A DNA stretch of 64,000 nucleotides from Nocardia caishijiensis NBRC 108228 (GTDB lineage Bacteria; Actinomycetota; Actinomycetes; Mycobacteriales; Mycobacteriaceae), in assembly GCF_001612825.1 (NCBI RefSeq), contig NZ_BDBE01000036.1:1-64000 (forward strand), in the 5' to 3' direction. Under the pieces are notes generated by a model. That model was not told the origin of the DNA. It made no database searches and saw only the letters and a list, made by a program, of their open reading frames with translations. Below, piece by piece: positions 8,668-17,057 of the stretch. Each line of letters opens with the position of its first letter. Position 1 is the first letter of the stretch. Both the position numbers and the translations under genes were made by a program.

Positions 8668-9549
8668 GTGATCGAGGTATGGGGTGCGCGGGTCGCGGTG
8701 CGGTACGCGAACGGGCGCTTGGTGACGACCCCGCTGCGGGCCGACAACGAGATCGCCCTCGACGTGGGCGTGGCCGAACTCGCACGGGTCGCGCTGGCGA
8801 CCACCGAGGACGGGCAGATGGCGCTGCTGCTGTTCTTCCGGTCGGCGGAGTTCGTGGTGGGTGGTGAAGCGACGCAACGGCATCCGGTTCCGGTGTTCCT
8901 GGAGACGGGGTTGCGGGAGCAGGCCCAGGTGCTGGTTCGCGCGGTCGAACGTGATCTGGTCGGTTTGCGCCGGGTGTTCCCGCCGCGCCCGAGTCTCGTT
9001 CCGCCACGCCCACTCTTGGGTCCGCAAGGCCCGCGTCGGCCCGACGTCGGCGCGGCCGCGGCCCGCATGCGGCACGCGGGCAACTGTGCTCGCGAGATCG
9101 ACACGCTGCACGCCGCCGCCCGCCCGGACGAGTACGTCCTGGAACTGGCGCAGGCCGGGCACGAGGGCGCGCCCGGTCTGCTCGTGATCACCACGCTGCG
9201 GTTGCTGTTCGTTTCCGCGTGGGCGACATACGAATTCCCGGTGGCCGTGCTCACCGGCGCCGAGGTGCGGGCGGGCGCGGAGAACATGGTGACGCTGCGG
9301 ATCTCAGGCGCCGGAACCGATCTGGATTTCCACGACTGGACTGCGACCGACTTCGAACGGATGGCCGAGGCCATCCGCCTGGCCTGCGAGATCGAGCACG
9401 TCGACGGTTCGATCTCGCCGTCGCTGCCGTCCTCGGCGGATCTGTTCGGCGAGTGGCAGCTGCTGGTGGAGCGGCGCAAACTCGGGATGGTCGCCGACGA
9501 ACCGTTCCGCCGTCAGGCCGTTGGCATCATGCTGACCATGCCGGGCTGA
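8668..9549 (+). CDS. Protein of unknown function with PH-like C-terminal half
   Basis: A 293-residue soluble protein. The first 90 residues form a beta-rich domain (MIEVWGARVAVRYANGRL); a Pro/Arg linker (about 103-125) follows. The C-terminal half has the alternating strand pattern PGLLVITTLRLLFVS...YEFPVAVLTGAEV typical of bacterial PH/GRAM-like domains. GTG 8668 is preceded by TAGGAGGGA nine bases upstream, a strong ribosome-binding site. Its last 23 bases overlap the convergent DUF1266 gene. No enzymatic motif is apparent. Confidence 0.68.
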   Translation: MIEVWGARVAVRYANGRLVTTPLRADNEIALDVGVAELARVALATTEDGQMALLLFFRSAEFVVGGEATQRHPVPVFLETGLREQAQVLVRAVERDLVGLRRVFPPRPSLVPPRPLLGPQGPRRPDVGAAAARMRHAGNCAREIDTLHAAARPDEYVLELAQAGHEGAPGLLVITTLRLLFVSAWATYEFPVAVLTGAEVRAGAENMVTLRISGAGTDLDFHDWTATDFERMAEAIRLACEIEHVDGSISPSLPSSADLFGEWQLLVERRKLGMVADEPFRRQAVGIMLTMPG

Positions 9550-10387
9550 ACACCGGCGCCCCCGCGTGCAACGCCACCCGTCGCCACGGGCTCGACGGCC
9601 GTAGGTGCAATCCGGCGATCATCCGGCGACGTTCCGCCACTTGGCTTTTCGCGGCCGAGAGATCCTGGGTGGCGGCCCAGAAGATGGCTCCGGTGAGGAA
9701 CCCGTCGCCGAACTGCCGCCAGTTGCGATAGTGCTGACGGGCCCGGTCCAGGCCGGTGAGCATGTGGTCGAAGGCCTCGTCCTCGGTGAGATAACCGGCC
9801 GTGCGCGAGGCGCGGGCGATGAAAACCAGCCGCGCCAGATCCCAGGCGGTGGCGTCGTTCTGCAGCGGCGCGGGCAGGTTGTCGGTGATACCGAGTTTGA
9901 TGGCCTGCAACCAGGCGTCGTAGTCGCGGTCGATTCCGGCCGGGCCGCGATAGCCACGGAACCCCGACAGTGTGTGCAGGAATTCGCGGTGCTCGTCGGC
10001 CAGCCCCGACCGGTCGACCCGCCCGGTGTCGGTGGCCGCGGCGACGGCCAGCGGGTGGACCAGTTCGAACAGCGGCGCGTGCATGCCCGCCAGCAGCCGT
10101 TGGATGGTGTCGCGCGCGTCCTCGGCGTGGTCGACGCCCCACGATTCGTGCAGGCCCTCGATCGCGGTCTCGCGGCGCGTGGCGGAACTGCCCGGCTCCT
10201 CCGGCAGGAAGGCGACGCTGTCGCAGTAGGCGCCCCAGCTGCGCCCGTAGTAGGCGCCGACGGCCAGTGCCCGGATGCGGTCGTCGTCGAGCGCCGCACC
10301 CGACCACACGTCGGGCTCGGGGTCGATATCCGCACCGGGAAACCCCGCGACCCGCCCTCGCCCATGCACCGAGCCTGCCGATTGCAT
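9527..10387 (-). CDS. DUF1266-domain protein
   Basis: A 286-residue soluble protein. The C-terminal half carries the DUF1266 pattern: ATAWDLARLVFIARASRTAGYLTEDEAFDH followed by a W-rich segment ending in GDGFLTGAIFWAA. DUF1266 proteins (such as E. coli YbeU/YbeR) have no assigned activity. The N-terminal half contains an ALAVGAYYGRSWGAYCDS helix. It is convergent with the preceding gene and divergent from the AraC-type regulator downstream. The start at ATG 10387 has only a weak ribosome-binding site. Confidence 0.72.
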   Translation of the reverse strand: MQSAGSVHGRGRVAGFPGADIDPEPDVWSGAALDDDRIRALAVGAYYGRSWGAYCDSVAFLPEEPGSSATRRETAIEGLHESWGVDHAEDARDTIQRLLAGMHAPLFELVHPLAVAAATDTGRVDRSGLADEHREFLHTLSGFRGYRGPAGIDRDYDAWLQAIKLGITDNLPAPLQNDATAWDLARLVFIARASRTAGYLTEDEAFDHMLTGLDRARQHYRNWRQFGDGFLTGAIFWAATQDLSAAKSQVAERRRMIAGLHLRPSSPWRRVALHAGAPVFSPAWSA

Positions 10388-10490
10388 CCAGCCACCCCTC
10401 CGCCGAGCCGAACGTTGTGCTGCCAGATCTTACGGACGGGTGGTCGCGCGCGGAACCGAGTATGTCGGTGGGCGGTACTACCGTCGGGGG

Positions 10491-11177
10491 ATGGGCTACC
10501 GAGAACGTCCGTCACGGGTGGATCGCGCGGTCGTCTGGCAGCGCACCGGCGGCGGTTCGGGCCAGGTCAGCGTGTTGCCCGACGGCTGTATGGACCTGAT
10601 CTGGACCGCGGGCACCTTGATGGTCGCCGGGCCGGACAGCCGCGCCGCGCAAGTGCGCGCGGGCGAGGCCGACCTCGTTGGTATCCGGTTCGCCCCTGGT
10701 ACGGCACCGGCGCTGCTCGGCGTGCCCGCCGTCGAGCTGCTCGATCAGCGCGTCGAACTCGACGCTGTCGTGCCCGCCGCCGCCGCCCGCGCACTCCTCG
10801 ATCGGGTCGACAACGCGCCCGACCGCGTTGTGGCCCTGGAATCCGTCGCCGTCGCGCTCGCGGCCGCCGCACCGCCACCGGACCCGATGGTCTCCGGCAT
10901 CGTCGACGCGCTGGCGGCGGGCGGATCGGTCGCCCACACCGCTGCCGACACCGGGCTGTCGCCGCGGATGCTGCACCGCCGTTCGCTCGCCCTGTTCGGC
11001 TACGGCCCCAAGATGTTGGCGCGGATTCTTCGCTTTCAGCGGGCGTTGGAACCGATCCGCGCAGGCACCCCGGCCGCCGAGATCGCGGCCGGGTACGGGT
11101 ACTCCGACCAGGCGCATCTGTCCCGCGAGGTGCGTGACCTGGCCGGATGCTCGGTGCGCAGCCTGCAGCCCGGCTGA
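10491..11177 (+). CDS. AraC-family transcriptional regulator
   Basis: A 228-residue regulator. The N-terminal half (VLPDGCMDLIWT, VGIRFAPG) matches the DUF6597-like sensor of AraC relatives in actinobacteria. The C-terminal HTH_18 domain spans about residues 140-226 with VAHTAADTGLSPRMLHRRSLALFGYGPKMLARILRFQRAL and a second helix-turn-helix in GYSDQAHLSREV. It starts at ATG 10491. No ligand can be inferred. It diverges from the DUF1266 gene across about 100 bp. Confidence 0.85.
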   Translation: MGYRERPSRVDRAVVWQRTGGGSGQVSVLPDGCMDLIWTAGTLMVAGPDSRAAQVRAGEADLVGIRFAPGTAPALLGVPAVELLDQRVELDAVVPAAAARALLDRVDNAPDRVVALESVAVALAAAAPPPDPMVSGIVDALAAGGSVAHTAADTGLSPRMLHRRSLALFGYGPKMLARILRFQRALEPIRAGTPAAEIAAGYGYSDQAHLSREVRDLAGCSVRSLQPG

Positions 11178-11290
11178 GGGTGCCCGGAAAGTCTCATTCG
11201 GCTTCGTCGCGCCGCGAAGTTATGCTCACTGTGCACGCCCCGTCGCATGTGCCAGGCCGAGTCCGAACCACGACGAGAGGATGTGACCCG

Positions 11291-11779
11291 ATGATCGACG
11301 AATCCGTGTTCACCACGCTGCGTATCGAGGCCGAACGAGACGAAGTACGCCGACTTGTCGTCGGCGCCGTCGTCGTGCGCCACGATCGGGTACTCATCCT
11401 GCGCCGTCGACGATCCGACTTCCTCGGCGGCCGGTGGGAGTTGCCAAGCGGTGTCGTCGAGCGCGGCGAGGCTCTCGACGACGCGCTGGCCCGTGAGGTC
11501 GCCGAGGAGACCGGTCTCGAGGTCACCGGCGTCACCGACTACCTGGGCGAGTTCGACTATCTGTCCGGCAACGGCGCACGCACCAGGCAGTTCACCTTCG
11601 TCGTCGATGTCGCGGGCAGCGAACCCGTGCGGCTCACCGAGCACGACGCCCACCTGTGGACCAAGCTGGACGGCGAACCACCGGTCAGCGACGAAGTCCG
11701 CGAGGTACTCGGCCGGTATCGCCGTCGGCTGCGCGACCCGCACGGCTGGTCGACCTATCCGCTGGGCAACGGCGCGTAG
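11291..11779 (+). CDS. NUDIX hydrolase
   Basis: A 162-residue NUDIX hydrolase. The signature Gx5Ex7REUxEExGU is intact in GVVERGEALDDALAREVAEE followed by TGLEV, preceded by GGRWELPSG. Such enzymes cleave nucleoside diphosphates linked to another moiety; the substrate is not evident. ATG 11291 has AGAGG ten bases upstream. An upstream GTG in the same frame would add a tail with no homology. It ends 25 bp inside the convergent VOC gene. Confidence 0.88.
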   Translation: MIDESVFTTLRIEAERDEVRRLVVGAVVVRHDRVLILRRRRSDFLGGRWELPSGVVERGEALDDALAREVAEETGLEVTGVTDYLGEFDYLSGNGARTRQFTFVVDVAGSEPVRLTEHDAHLWTKLDGEPPVSDEVREVLGRYRRRLRDPHGWSTYPLGNGA

Positions 11780-12153
11780 AGGTCCACACCGTGCCCGTCG
11801 GGGTCGGCGAGTGCGGCGTAGCGCTGGCCCCAGAAGGCGTCCCACGGCGCGAGTTCACCGTGGTATCCGGCGCCGACCAGTTTCTCGTAGACCGAGTCGA
11901 CCTCGGCCGGATCGGCACAGCGGAACGCGATGCTGCTCCGGCCGGGGCCGCTGGGCGGTTGCCAACCGGGGGTGAAGGAGGCGATCGTTGCCTCGGTGTC
12001 CAGGAGCAGACGCATACCGCCGGACAGGTGAGCCTCGGCGTGTCCCTCGGATTCACATCCCTCGGGGAAGTCCAGGCCGAGCGCACGGTAGAAGGCCACC
12101 GAGGCGGCCATGTCGGACACGATGACGGAGATGGCGTCGAGCTGAGGAGTCAT
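11755..12153 (-). CDS. VOC-superfamily (glyoxalase/bleomycin-resistance-like) protein
   Basis: A 132-residue single-unit VOC protein with the two beta-alpha-beta modules: DAISVIVSDMAASVAFYRALGLDF and SSIAFRCADPAEVDSVYEKLVGAG, ending in ADPDGHGVDLYAPL. Metal or ligand binding is plausible from the DPDGHGV motif. Candidate roles are glyoxalase-type isomerisation or antibiotic sequestration; neither can be chosen. The gene overlaps the 3' end of the NUDIX gene. Confidence 0.85.
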   Translation of the reverse strand: MTPQLDAISVIVSDMAASVAFYRALGLDFPEGCESEGHAEAHLSGGMRLLLDTEATIASFTPGWQPPSGPGRSSIAFRCADPAEVDSVYEKLVGAGYHGELAPWDAFWGQRYAALADPDGHGVDLYAPLPSG

Positions 12154-12205
12154 GCCCGGCAGCGTATTCGGTGCCGTCGCCGCTCGTCTTGAACGAATCG
12201 GACAA

Positions 12206-12619
12206 TCACCGCGCGGGCACGGGCACCAGTTCGGCGATGAGGTTGCCGATCAGGATCCGCAGGTGATCGCGGATCCCGCGCACCACCTCGATCGGCTGCC
12301 CGGCCGGATCGGACAGCACCCAGTCGCGGTAGCTGATCCCGGGGAAATACGGGCACACCTCGCCGCACCCCATGGTCACCACCACATCCGACAGGCCGAC
12401 GACGTCGTCGGTGAGCGGCTTGGGGCGCTCACCGGAGATGTCGATGCCGATCTCGGCCATCGCCGCCACCGCGACGGGATTGAGCTCGTCGGCGGGTTCG
12501 CTGCCCGCGGTGCGGACCTCGATGCGATCGCCTGCCATGGCGCGCAGGAAGCCCGCCGCCATCTGGGATCGGCCCGCATTGTGGACGCAGACGAACAACA
12601 CGCAGGGTGTGTGGGCCAT
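12206..12619 (-). CDS. Arsenate reductase (LMW protein-tyrosine-phosphatase fold)
   Basis: A 137-residue ArsC of the thioredoxin- or mycothiol-coupled type. The P-loop CVHNAGRSQ (Cx5R) is at residues about 11-19, and later cysteines in VVVTMGCGEVCPYFPG supply the redox relay. The motif RDWVLSDPAGQ is the family's catalytic Asp loop. It reduces arsenate to arsenite for export. ATG 12619. No arsR or arsenite pump lies beside it, which is unusual for this enzyme. Confidence 0.88.
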   Translation of the reverse strand: MAHTPCVLFVCVHNAGRSQMAAGFLRAMAGDRIEVRTAGSEPADELNPVAVAAMAEIGIDISGERPKPLTDDVVGLSDVVVTMGCGEVCPYFPGISYRDWVLSDPAGQPIEVVRGIRDHLRILIGNLIAELVPVPAR

Positions 12620-12735
12620 GGTCGCCCTTTCGGTGCAGGGGCGAAGTGCTTGTGGCGCTTCGGATATCACCGCCATCATCGCATCAACCGGCAGGCGTGT
12701 GGGCGCGGCGACGGTGTTGTCCTGTGGTGTCCGCT

Positions 12736-14037
12736 TCAGGCGAGTGGGCCGAGAACCCGGTGCACGTAGTCGTTCGCGAAAACACCCGTGGGGTCGAGGC
12801 GCTTGCGCACGGCCGCGAACCGATCCCAGTCGGGATAGCGTTCGCGCAGCGTCTCGGCGGTCTGGAAATGGTGTTTGCCCCAGTGCGGGCGACCGTCGAG
12901 CCGATCGAACACCGCCTCGCAAGCGCGCAGGTACGGTTCCCATTCCATGCCCTGGTACTGGTGCACCGCGATGTAGCAGGTGTCGCGTCCGCTCGCGGGG
13001 GAGAGGAAGGCGTCGTCGGGTGCGACCCAGCGCACCTCGATCGGCATCGGCGTGCCGAATTTCTTTGCCAGCGTGATCATCTCGCGCACCGCCTCGGCGG
13101 CGTCGGCGCGCGGCACCGCGTATTCCATCTCGTTGAACCGCACCAGGCGCGGGGTCGCGAACACCCGGTAGGAGCGATCGCGCTGACGATTGTTGCTGCC
13201 CGCGAGGGTGGCGACGCGATGAATCAGCGGGATGGTCGCGGGAATCCGGCGACCCACCCGGCACAGGCCGTCGTAGAGATGGTTGGACAGCAGGATGTCG
13301 TTGACCCACTCGCTCAGCGCGCCACGCGGTTGCTCGGGGTCGGCGGTGCGGTTGAGCGCCTTGGTCATCGCGACCGAGCTGTGCGCGAAGGCGAAGAACT
13401 CGAAATGCTCGTTCCCGTCGACGTATTCGTCGAGGTCGGCGAGCACGTCGGCCAGCGGCACCGGCCGTTCCACACCTTCGAGCACGAACGACGGCTCGAG
13501 TTGCAGGGTGGCCTCGGTGACGATGCCGAGCGCGCCGATGCTCACCCGCGCCGCGCGCCAGCCGTCGGGGTCGGTCTCCTCGTTCAGTTCGACCACGGAG
13601 CCGTCGGCGCACAGCACCTGCACCGAGTGCAGCGCCGCCGAGATGTTGCGCAGCCGTGCGCCGGTGCCATGGGTCGCGGTGGCGGTGGCGCCCGCGACGG
13701 TCTGGGTGTCGATGTCGCCGAGGTTGGGGAAGGCGAGGCCGTGCTCGTGCAGCAGGGGACTCGCGGCGTTCAGCGTGAGCCCGGCCTGTACGCGGGCCCG
13801 ACCGGTCGCGGTGTCGACGTCGAGCACCTTGTTCATGGCCCCGAGGTCGACGAGGGTGCCGTCGGTGAGCACGGCGTCGGTGAACGAGTGGCCCGACCCG
13901 GCGACGCGCACCGTTCGCCCCCGCGCCGCGGATTCGGTGACGATCCCGGCGAGCTCATCGACGTCGCGCGGCCTCGCGACGACGGCGGGTGCGCAGCGCT
14001 GCTCGCCAGCCCAGTTCACCCAGGTGTTCTTGGTCAT
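12736..14037 (-). CDS. FAD-linked sugar-lactone oxidase (D-arabinono/L-gulono-1,4-lactone type)
   Basis: A 433-residue FAD-binding oxidoreductase. The FAD-binding PCMH domain (about residues 18-185) contains VRVAGSGHSFTDAV and DTQTVAGATATATHGTG; the C-terminal ALO domain ends with HWGKHHFQTAETLRERYPDW and DPTGVFANDYVHRVLG. This architecture is that of D-arabinono-1,4-lactone oxidase / L-gulono-1,4-lactone dehydrogenase, of which mycobacteria have one member (Rv1771). The His of GSGHS is in the position of covalent FAD attachment seen in some members. ATG 14037. Confidence 0.86.
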   Translation of the reverse strand: MTKNTWVNWAGEQRCAPAVVARPRDVDELAGIVTESAARGRTVRVAGSGHSFTDAVLTDGTLVDLGAMNKVLDVDTATGRARVQAGLTLNAASPLLHEHGLAFPNLGDIDTQTVAGATATATHGTGARLRNISAALHSVQVLCADGSVVELNEETDPDGWRAARVSIGALGIVTEATLQLEPSFVLEGVERPVPLADVLADLDEYVDGNEHFEFFAFAHSSVAMTKALNRTADPEQPRGALSEWVNDILLSNHLYDGLCRVGRRIPATIPLIHRVATLAGSNNRQRDRSYRVFATPRLVRFNEMEYAVPRADAAEAVREMITLAKKFGTPMPIEVRWVAPDDAFLSPASGRDTCYIAVHQYQGMEWEPYLRACEAVFDRLDGRPHWGKHHFQTAETLRERYPDWDRFAAVRKRLDPTGVFANDYVHRVLGPLA

Positions 14038-14088
14038 GTGTCCAAATGTAGAGGACCAAGTGTGACCCGCGCTACTGGGAGGGTGAAA

Positions 14089-14766
14089 TCAGCGGCGTCG
14101 GCCCAGGCAGCCTGCCGCTTTGGCCTGCTCCACTTCGGCGTCGGTCAGCGGCGGGGCGAGCAGCGGCTGACGCGGCACGGCATCGGTGCGCACACCGTTC
14201 AGCGCGACGGCCATATACCGCTGCCACACATCGGGATTGACCGGCGCGGCGAACTCGATGAACGAGTTGACCATGTGGATCAGCGCGAAGAAGTCGGTGG
14301 TGGTGATGTCGGGGTGGACGGCGCCGGTGTCGCGGGCGCGGTCGACGATGGCCGCGACCGACGGCCGGATCCGCTCGCGCATCTCGGCGAACCGGGCCGG
14401 GTCCTCCTCGAGTTCGAGCACCACCTCGCCGAAGCCTCGGTTGGTGGCCAGGTGCTTGCAGGCGTATTCGAAGAACTCGACGAGGGCGAGCCAGGCGTCG
14501 GGGTTGTGCTGGGCGGCGTCGGCGGCGTCGGCGAAGTCGACCATGTGCTGCTCGAACACCTCGACGATGAGAGCGCGCTTGTTGGCGAAGCGTCGGTAGA
14601 CCGTTCCCACGCCGACGCCCGCGCGCTCGGCGACGTCGTCGAGGGTGATCTCCAGGCCGTGTTCGGCGAAGAGTTCCCTGGCTGCGGCCACGATGCGTTG
14701 CTGATTGCGGGCGGCATCGGCGCGCAGCCTGCGGGGCGCTGCGGCAGTCGTCGTGGCGTGATTCAC
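14089..14766 (-). CDS. TetR-family repressor, likely controlling the divergent MFS pump
   Basis: A 225-residue TetR regulator. The HTH lies at about residues 20-65 (RIVAAARELFAEHGLEITLD, then VGVGTVYRRFANKRALIVEV). The C-terminal ligand domain resembles the SbtR class. The gene diverges from the 14-helix MFS exporter at 14897, and the intergenic region carries two copies of a GGAG-N7-CTCC palindrome, so autoregulation and repression of the pump are likely by the usual TetR logic. ATG 14766. Confidence 0.88.
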   Translation of the reverse strand: MNHATTTAAAPRRLRADAARNQQRIVAAARELFAEHGLEITLDDVAERAGVGVGTVYRRFANKRALIVEVFEQHMVDFADAADAAQHNPDAWLALVEFFEYACKHLATNRGFGEVVLELEEDPARFAEMRERIRPSVAAIVDRARDTGAVHPDITTTDFFALIHMVNSFIEFAAPVNPDVWQRYMAVALNGVRTDAVPRQPLLAPPLTDAEVEQAKAAGCLGRRR

Positions 14767-14796
14767 AGGTGCATCCTACTCATTGCCGGATTAAGT

Positions 14797-14853
14797 GGAG
14801 GTGGTTTCTCCGTTACTCTGGTAGCTTCGATTGAAGCGGAGGCTATATCTCCG
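14797..14853. promoter_or_regulatory. Twin operator palindromes in the tetR/MFS intergenic region
   Basis: GGAG-N7-CTCCG occurs at 14797-14812 and, as CGGAG-N7-CTCCG, at 14837-14853, with centres about 41 bp apart (four helical turns) in the same phase. The second copy fills a 17-bp spacer between TTGAAG (14831-14836) and ATTATG (14854-14859), a plausible -35/-10 pair for the exporter. A separate perfect 10-bp inverted repeat AGGTGGTTTC (14799-14808) / GAAACCACCT (14865-14874) spans both. Confidence 0.65.
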
Positions 14854-14896
14854 ATTATGCCACCGAAACCACCTACCTAGACCTGCAAGGGGAGTC

Positions 14897-16402
14897 ATGA
14901 CCACCACACTCGACAAGGGGACGGGTCCCGCGTCCGGTGCGGACACCGGGAACCGGCGAGGCTCACACGCGTTGCGCTGGTGGGTGCTCGCCGTCCTCGG
15001 TATCGCGCAGCTGATGGTCGTGCTCGACGCGACGATCGTGAACATCGCGCTGCCCGCCGCCCAGGCCGACCTCGGCTTCGGCGACGCCGACCGCCAATGG
15101 GTCATCACCGGTTACGCGCTGGCCTTCGGCAGCCTGCTGCTGCTCGGCGGGCGCCTCAGCGACCTGTTCGGCCGCCGCAACACCTTCATCGTCGGTCTGG
15201 TCGGCTTCGCCGTCGCCTCGGCCATCGGTGGCGCGGCCAGCAGCTTCGAGATGTTGGTCGCCGCCCGCGTCGGCCAGGGCGTGTTCGGCGCGCTGCTCGC
15301 GCCCGCCGCGCTCTCGCTGCTCACCGTCACCTTCACCGAGCCAGGTGAACGCGCGAAGGCGTTCGGCATCTTCGGTGCCGTCGCCGGTGCCGGTGGCGCC
15401 ATCGGGCTACTGCTCGGCGGCGCGCTCACCGAGTGGGCGTCGTGGCGCTGGGCGATGTATGTGAACCTGATCTTCGCGGCCGTCGCCCTGATCGGTGCGG
15501 TGCTGTTGCTGGCCAAGCACGTGAACACGAGCGCGCGACCCAAACTGGACTGGCCGGGCACCATCACGGTCACCGCGGCCCTGTTCGGCATCGTCTACGG
15601 CTTCTCCCACGCCGAGTCGCACAGCTGGACCGACCCGACCACGTTGGCGTTCCTCCTCGGCGGTGCGGTGCTGCTCGCGGTGTTCGTCTGGATCGAGACC
15701 CGGGTGGCGCATCCGCTGCTGCCGCTGCGCATCGTCACCGACCGCACCCGCGCGGGCTCCTACCTGACCGTGTTCATCATGGGCATCGGCATGTTCGCGA
15801 TCTTCCTGTTCCTGACGTACTACATGCAGCTGTCGCTGCAGTACTCGCCGATCATGACCGGTGTGGCGTTCATGCCGATGGTGTTCGGCATGGTCGCCTC
15901 CTCCACCACCGCGCCCTCACTGCTGCTGCCCAAGGTCGGTCCGAAGTTCGTCATCAGCGGTGGCTTCCTCGTCGCCGCGGCGGGCATGGTGTGGCTCACC
16001 TTCATCGGGCTCGACAGCAGCTATGTCACCCACATCCTGCCCGCGCTCATCCTGCTCGGCCTCGGTCTCGGTGGCGCCATGTCGGTGGCCTTCCAGGGCT
16101 CGACCGCCGGTGTCCAGCACGACGACGCCGGTGTGGCCTCGGCGATGGTGAACACCAGCCAGCAGGTCGGCGGTTCCATCGGCACCGCGCTGCTCAGCAC
16201 GATCGCGGCCTCGGCGATGACCGACTACGTGTCCGCGCACGAGCCGGGTCCACTGACCATGGCCCAGGGCGCGATCGAGAGCTACACCACCAGCTTCTGG
16301 TGGGCGGCGGCCACTTTCGTGCTCGGCGCGATCGTGGTCGGCGTGCTCATGCCGAACAAGGTGCCCGCCCCGGCCGAGGGCGAACTGGTGCTCGCGCACT
16401 GA
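14897..16402 (+). CDS. MFS multidrug exporter, DHA2 (14-TM) family
   Basis: A 501-residue membrane protein of the EmrB/QacA (DHA2) proton antiporters. Family motifs are present: LDATIVNIALP in helix 1, WVITGYALAFGSLLLLGGRLSD with the GRxSDxFGRR loop (motif A), and RVGQGVFGALLAPAALSLL. About fourteen hydrophobic segments are visible. ATG 14897 follows AAGGGGAG by two to three bases plus spacing typical here. Regulation is probably by the divergent TetR protein through the two operator palindromes. Confidence 0.9.
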   Translation: MTTTLDKGTGPASGADTGNRRGSHALRWWVLAVLGIAQLMVVLDATIVNIALPAAQADLGFGDADRQWVITGYALAFGSLLLLGGRLSDLFGRRNTFIVGLVGFAVASAIGGAASSFEMLVAARVGQGVFGALLAPAALSLLTVTFTEPGERAKAFGIFGAVAGAGGAIGLLLGGALTEWASWRWAMYVNLIFAAVALIGAVLLLAKHVNTSARPKLDWPGTITVTAALFGIVYGFSHAESHSWTDPTTLAFLLGGAVLLAVFVWIETRVAHPLLPLRIVTDRTRAGSYLTVFIMGIGMFAIFLFLTYYMQLSLQYSPIMTGVAFMPMVFGMVASSTTAPSLLLPKVGPKFVISGGFLVAAAGMVWLTFIGLDSSYVTHILPALILLGLGLGGAMSVAFQGSTAGVQHDDAGVASAMVNTSQQVGGSIGTALLSTIAASAMTDYVSAHEPGPLTMAQGAIESYTTSFWWAAATFVLGAIVVGVLMPNKVPAPAEGELVLAH

Positions 16403-16418
16403 TCCACCCTGTGTGAAT

Positions 16419-16453
16419 CGATGGCCCGGACCGAGACTCGGTCCGGGCCATCG
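16419..16453. terminator. Perfect 16-bp hairpin after the MFS gene
   Basis: CGATGGCCCGGACCGA (16419-16434), a GAC loop, and its perfect complement (16438-16453) begin 17 bp after the MFS stop codon. There is no T-run, as is common for actinobacterial terminators. Confidence 0.72.
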
Positions 16454-16570
16454 GCGTTCGTGTGGGGTGGCTGCTGGAGGTTTGCCGGATCCGCACCGGG
16501 CGCTGGTTTGTCGGTGGTACTCGATACCATGAGCAACGACCACCATCGGACCAGCAGGGGAGGGCAGTGC

Positions 16571-16993
16571 ATGGCATCGCGGCCCCCGGCGCTCGACCCG
16601 GCCGTCCTCGCGGCGATCTCGGTTGGCGGAGGTCTCGGGGCCACGGCCAGATACGGTGTGGGCCAGTGGTGGCCGGTACGGCCGGGGCATTTCCCGTGGT
16701 CCACCCTCGCCGTCAATGTGGTCGGCTGCTTCGCGCTCGGGGTGCTGATGGTCGTTGTCACCGAACTCTGGTCGGCGCCGCTGCTGGTTCGTCCGTTTCT
16801 CGGGATCGGTGTCCTCGGCGGGTTCACCACTTTCTCCACCTTCGGGCTAGAGCTTCGTACACTGATCGACACCGGTTCGCCGGGCACGGCCGTGGCCTAC
16901 CTCGCTGTCTCGGTCCTCGCGGGCCTCGGCGCGGTGGCGCTCGCCATGACCGGGACCCGCTTGGCGGCAGGCACCGTGGGACGTGGCACGTGA
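16571..16993 (+). CDS. crcB: Fluoride channel CrcB/Fluc, first subunit
   Basis: A 140-residue four-helix membrane protein of the Fluc fluoride-channel family. Motifs: GGGLGATARYGV in helix 1, STLAVNVVGCFALG in helix 2 and GGFTTFSTFGLE in helix 3, the last holding the Phe-box and Na+-site residues. Actinobacteria often carry two divergent copies that form a heterodimer in opposite topology, and a second follows here. I chose ATG 16571 because GGGGAGGG lies seven bases upstream. No fluoride riboswitch is visible upstream. Confidence 0.9.
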   Translation: MASRPPALDPAVLAAISVGGGLGATARYGVGQWWPVRPGHFPWSTLAVNVVGCFALGVLMVVVTELWSAPLLVRPFLGIGVLGGFTTFSTFGLELRTLIDTGSPGTAVAYLAVSVLAGLGAVALAMTGTRLAAGTVGRGT

Positions 16994-17057
16994 ATCCGAC
17001 GACGGAAGGGGGCCATCCGATGGTCGCGATGTGGGTGCCGACGGCGGGTGGTTGCCG

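Noticed and set aside
12607..14880. A 757-codon open frame on the plus strand antisense to the lactone oxidase and TetR genes
   Set aside because: High GC opens long antisense frames. The opposite strand encodes complete recognisable domains, and this frame has no domain and a repetitive Val/Gly/Arg composition.
16454..16570. Fluoride riboswitch before crcB
   Set aside because: The conserved pieces of the crcB riboswitch pseudoknot were not found by eye; the strong hairpin upstream is better explained as the MFS terminator.
16983..17057. GTG 16983 as the start of the second crcB gene
   Set aside because: It adds 25 hydrophilic residues with unusually low third-position GC and no ribosome-binding site; ATG 17058 starts just before helix 1.
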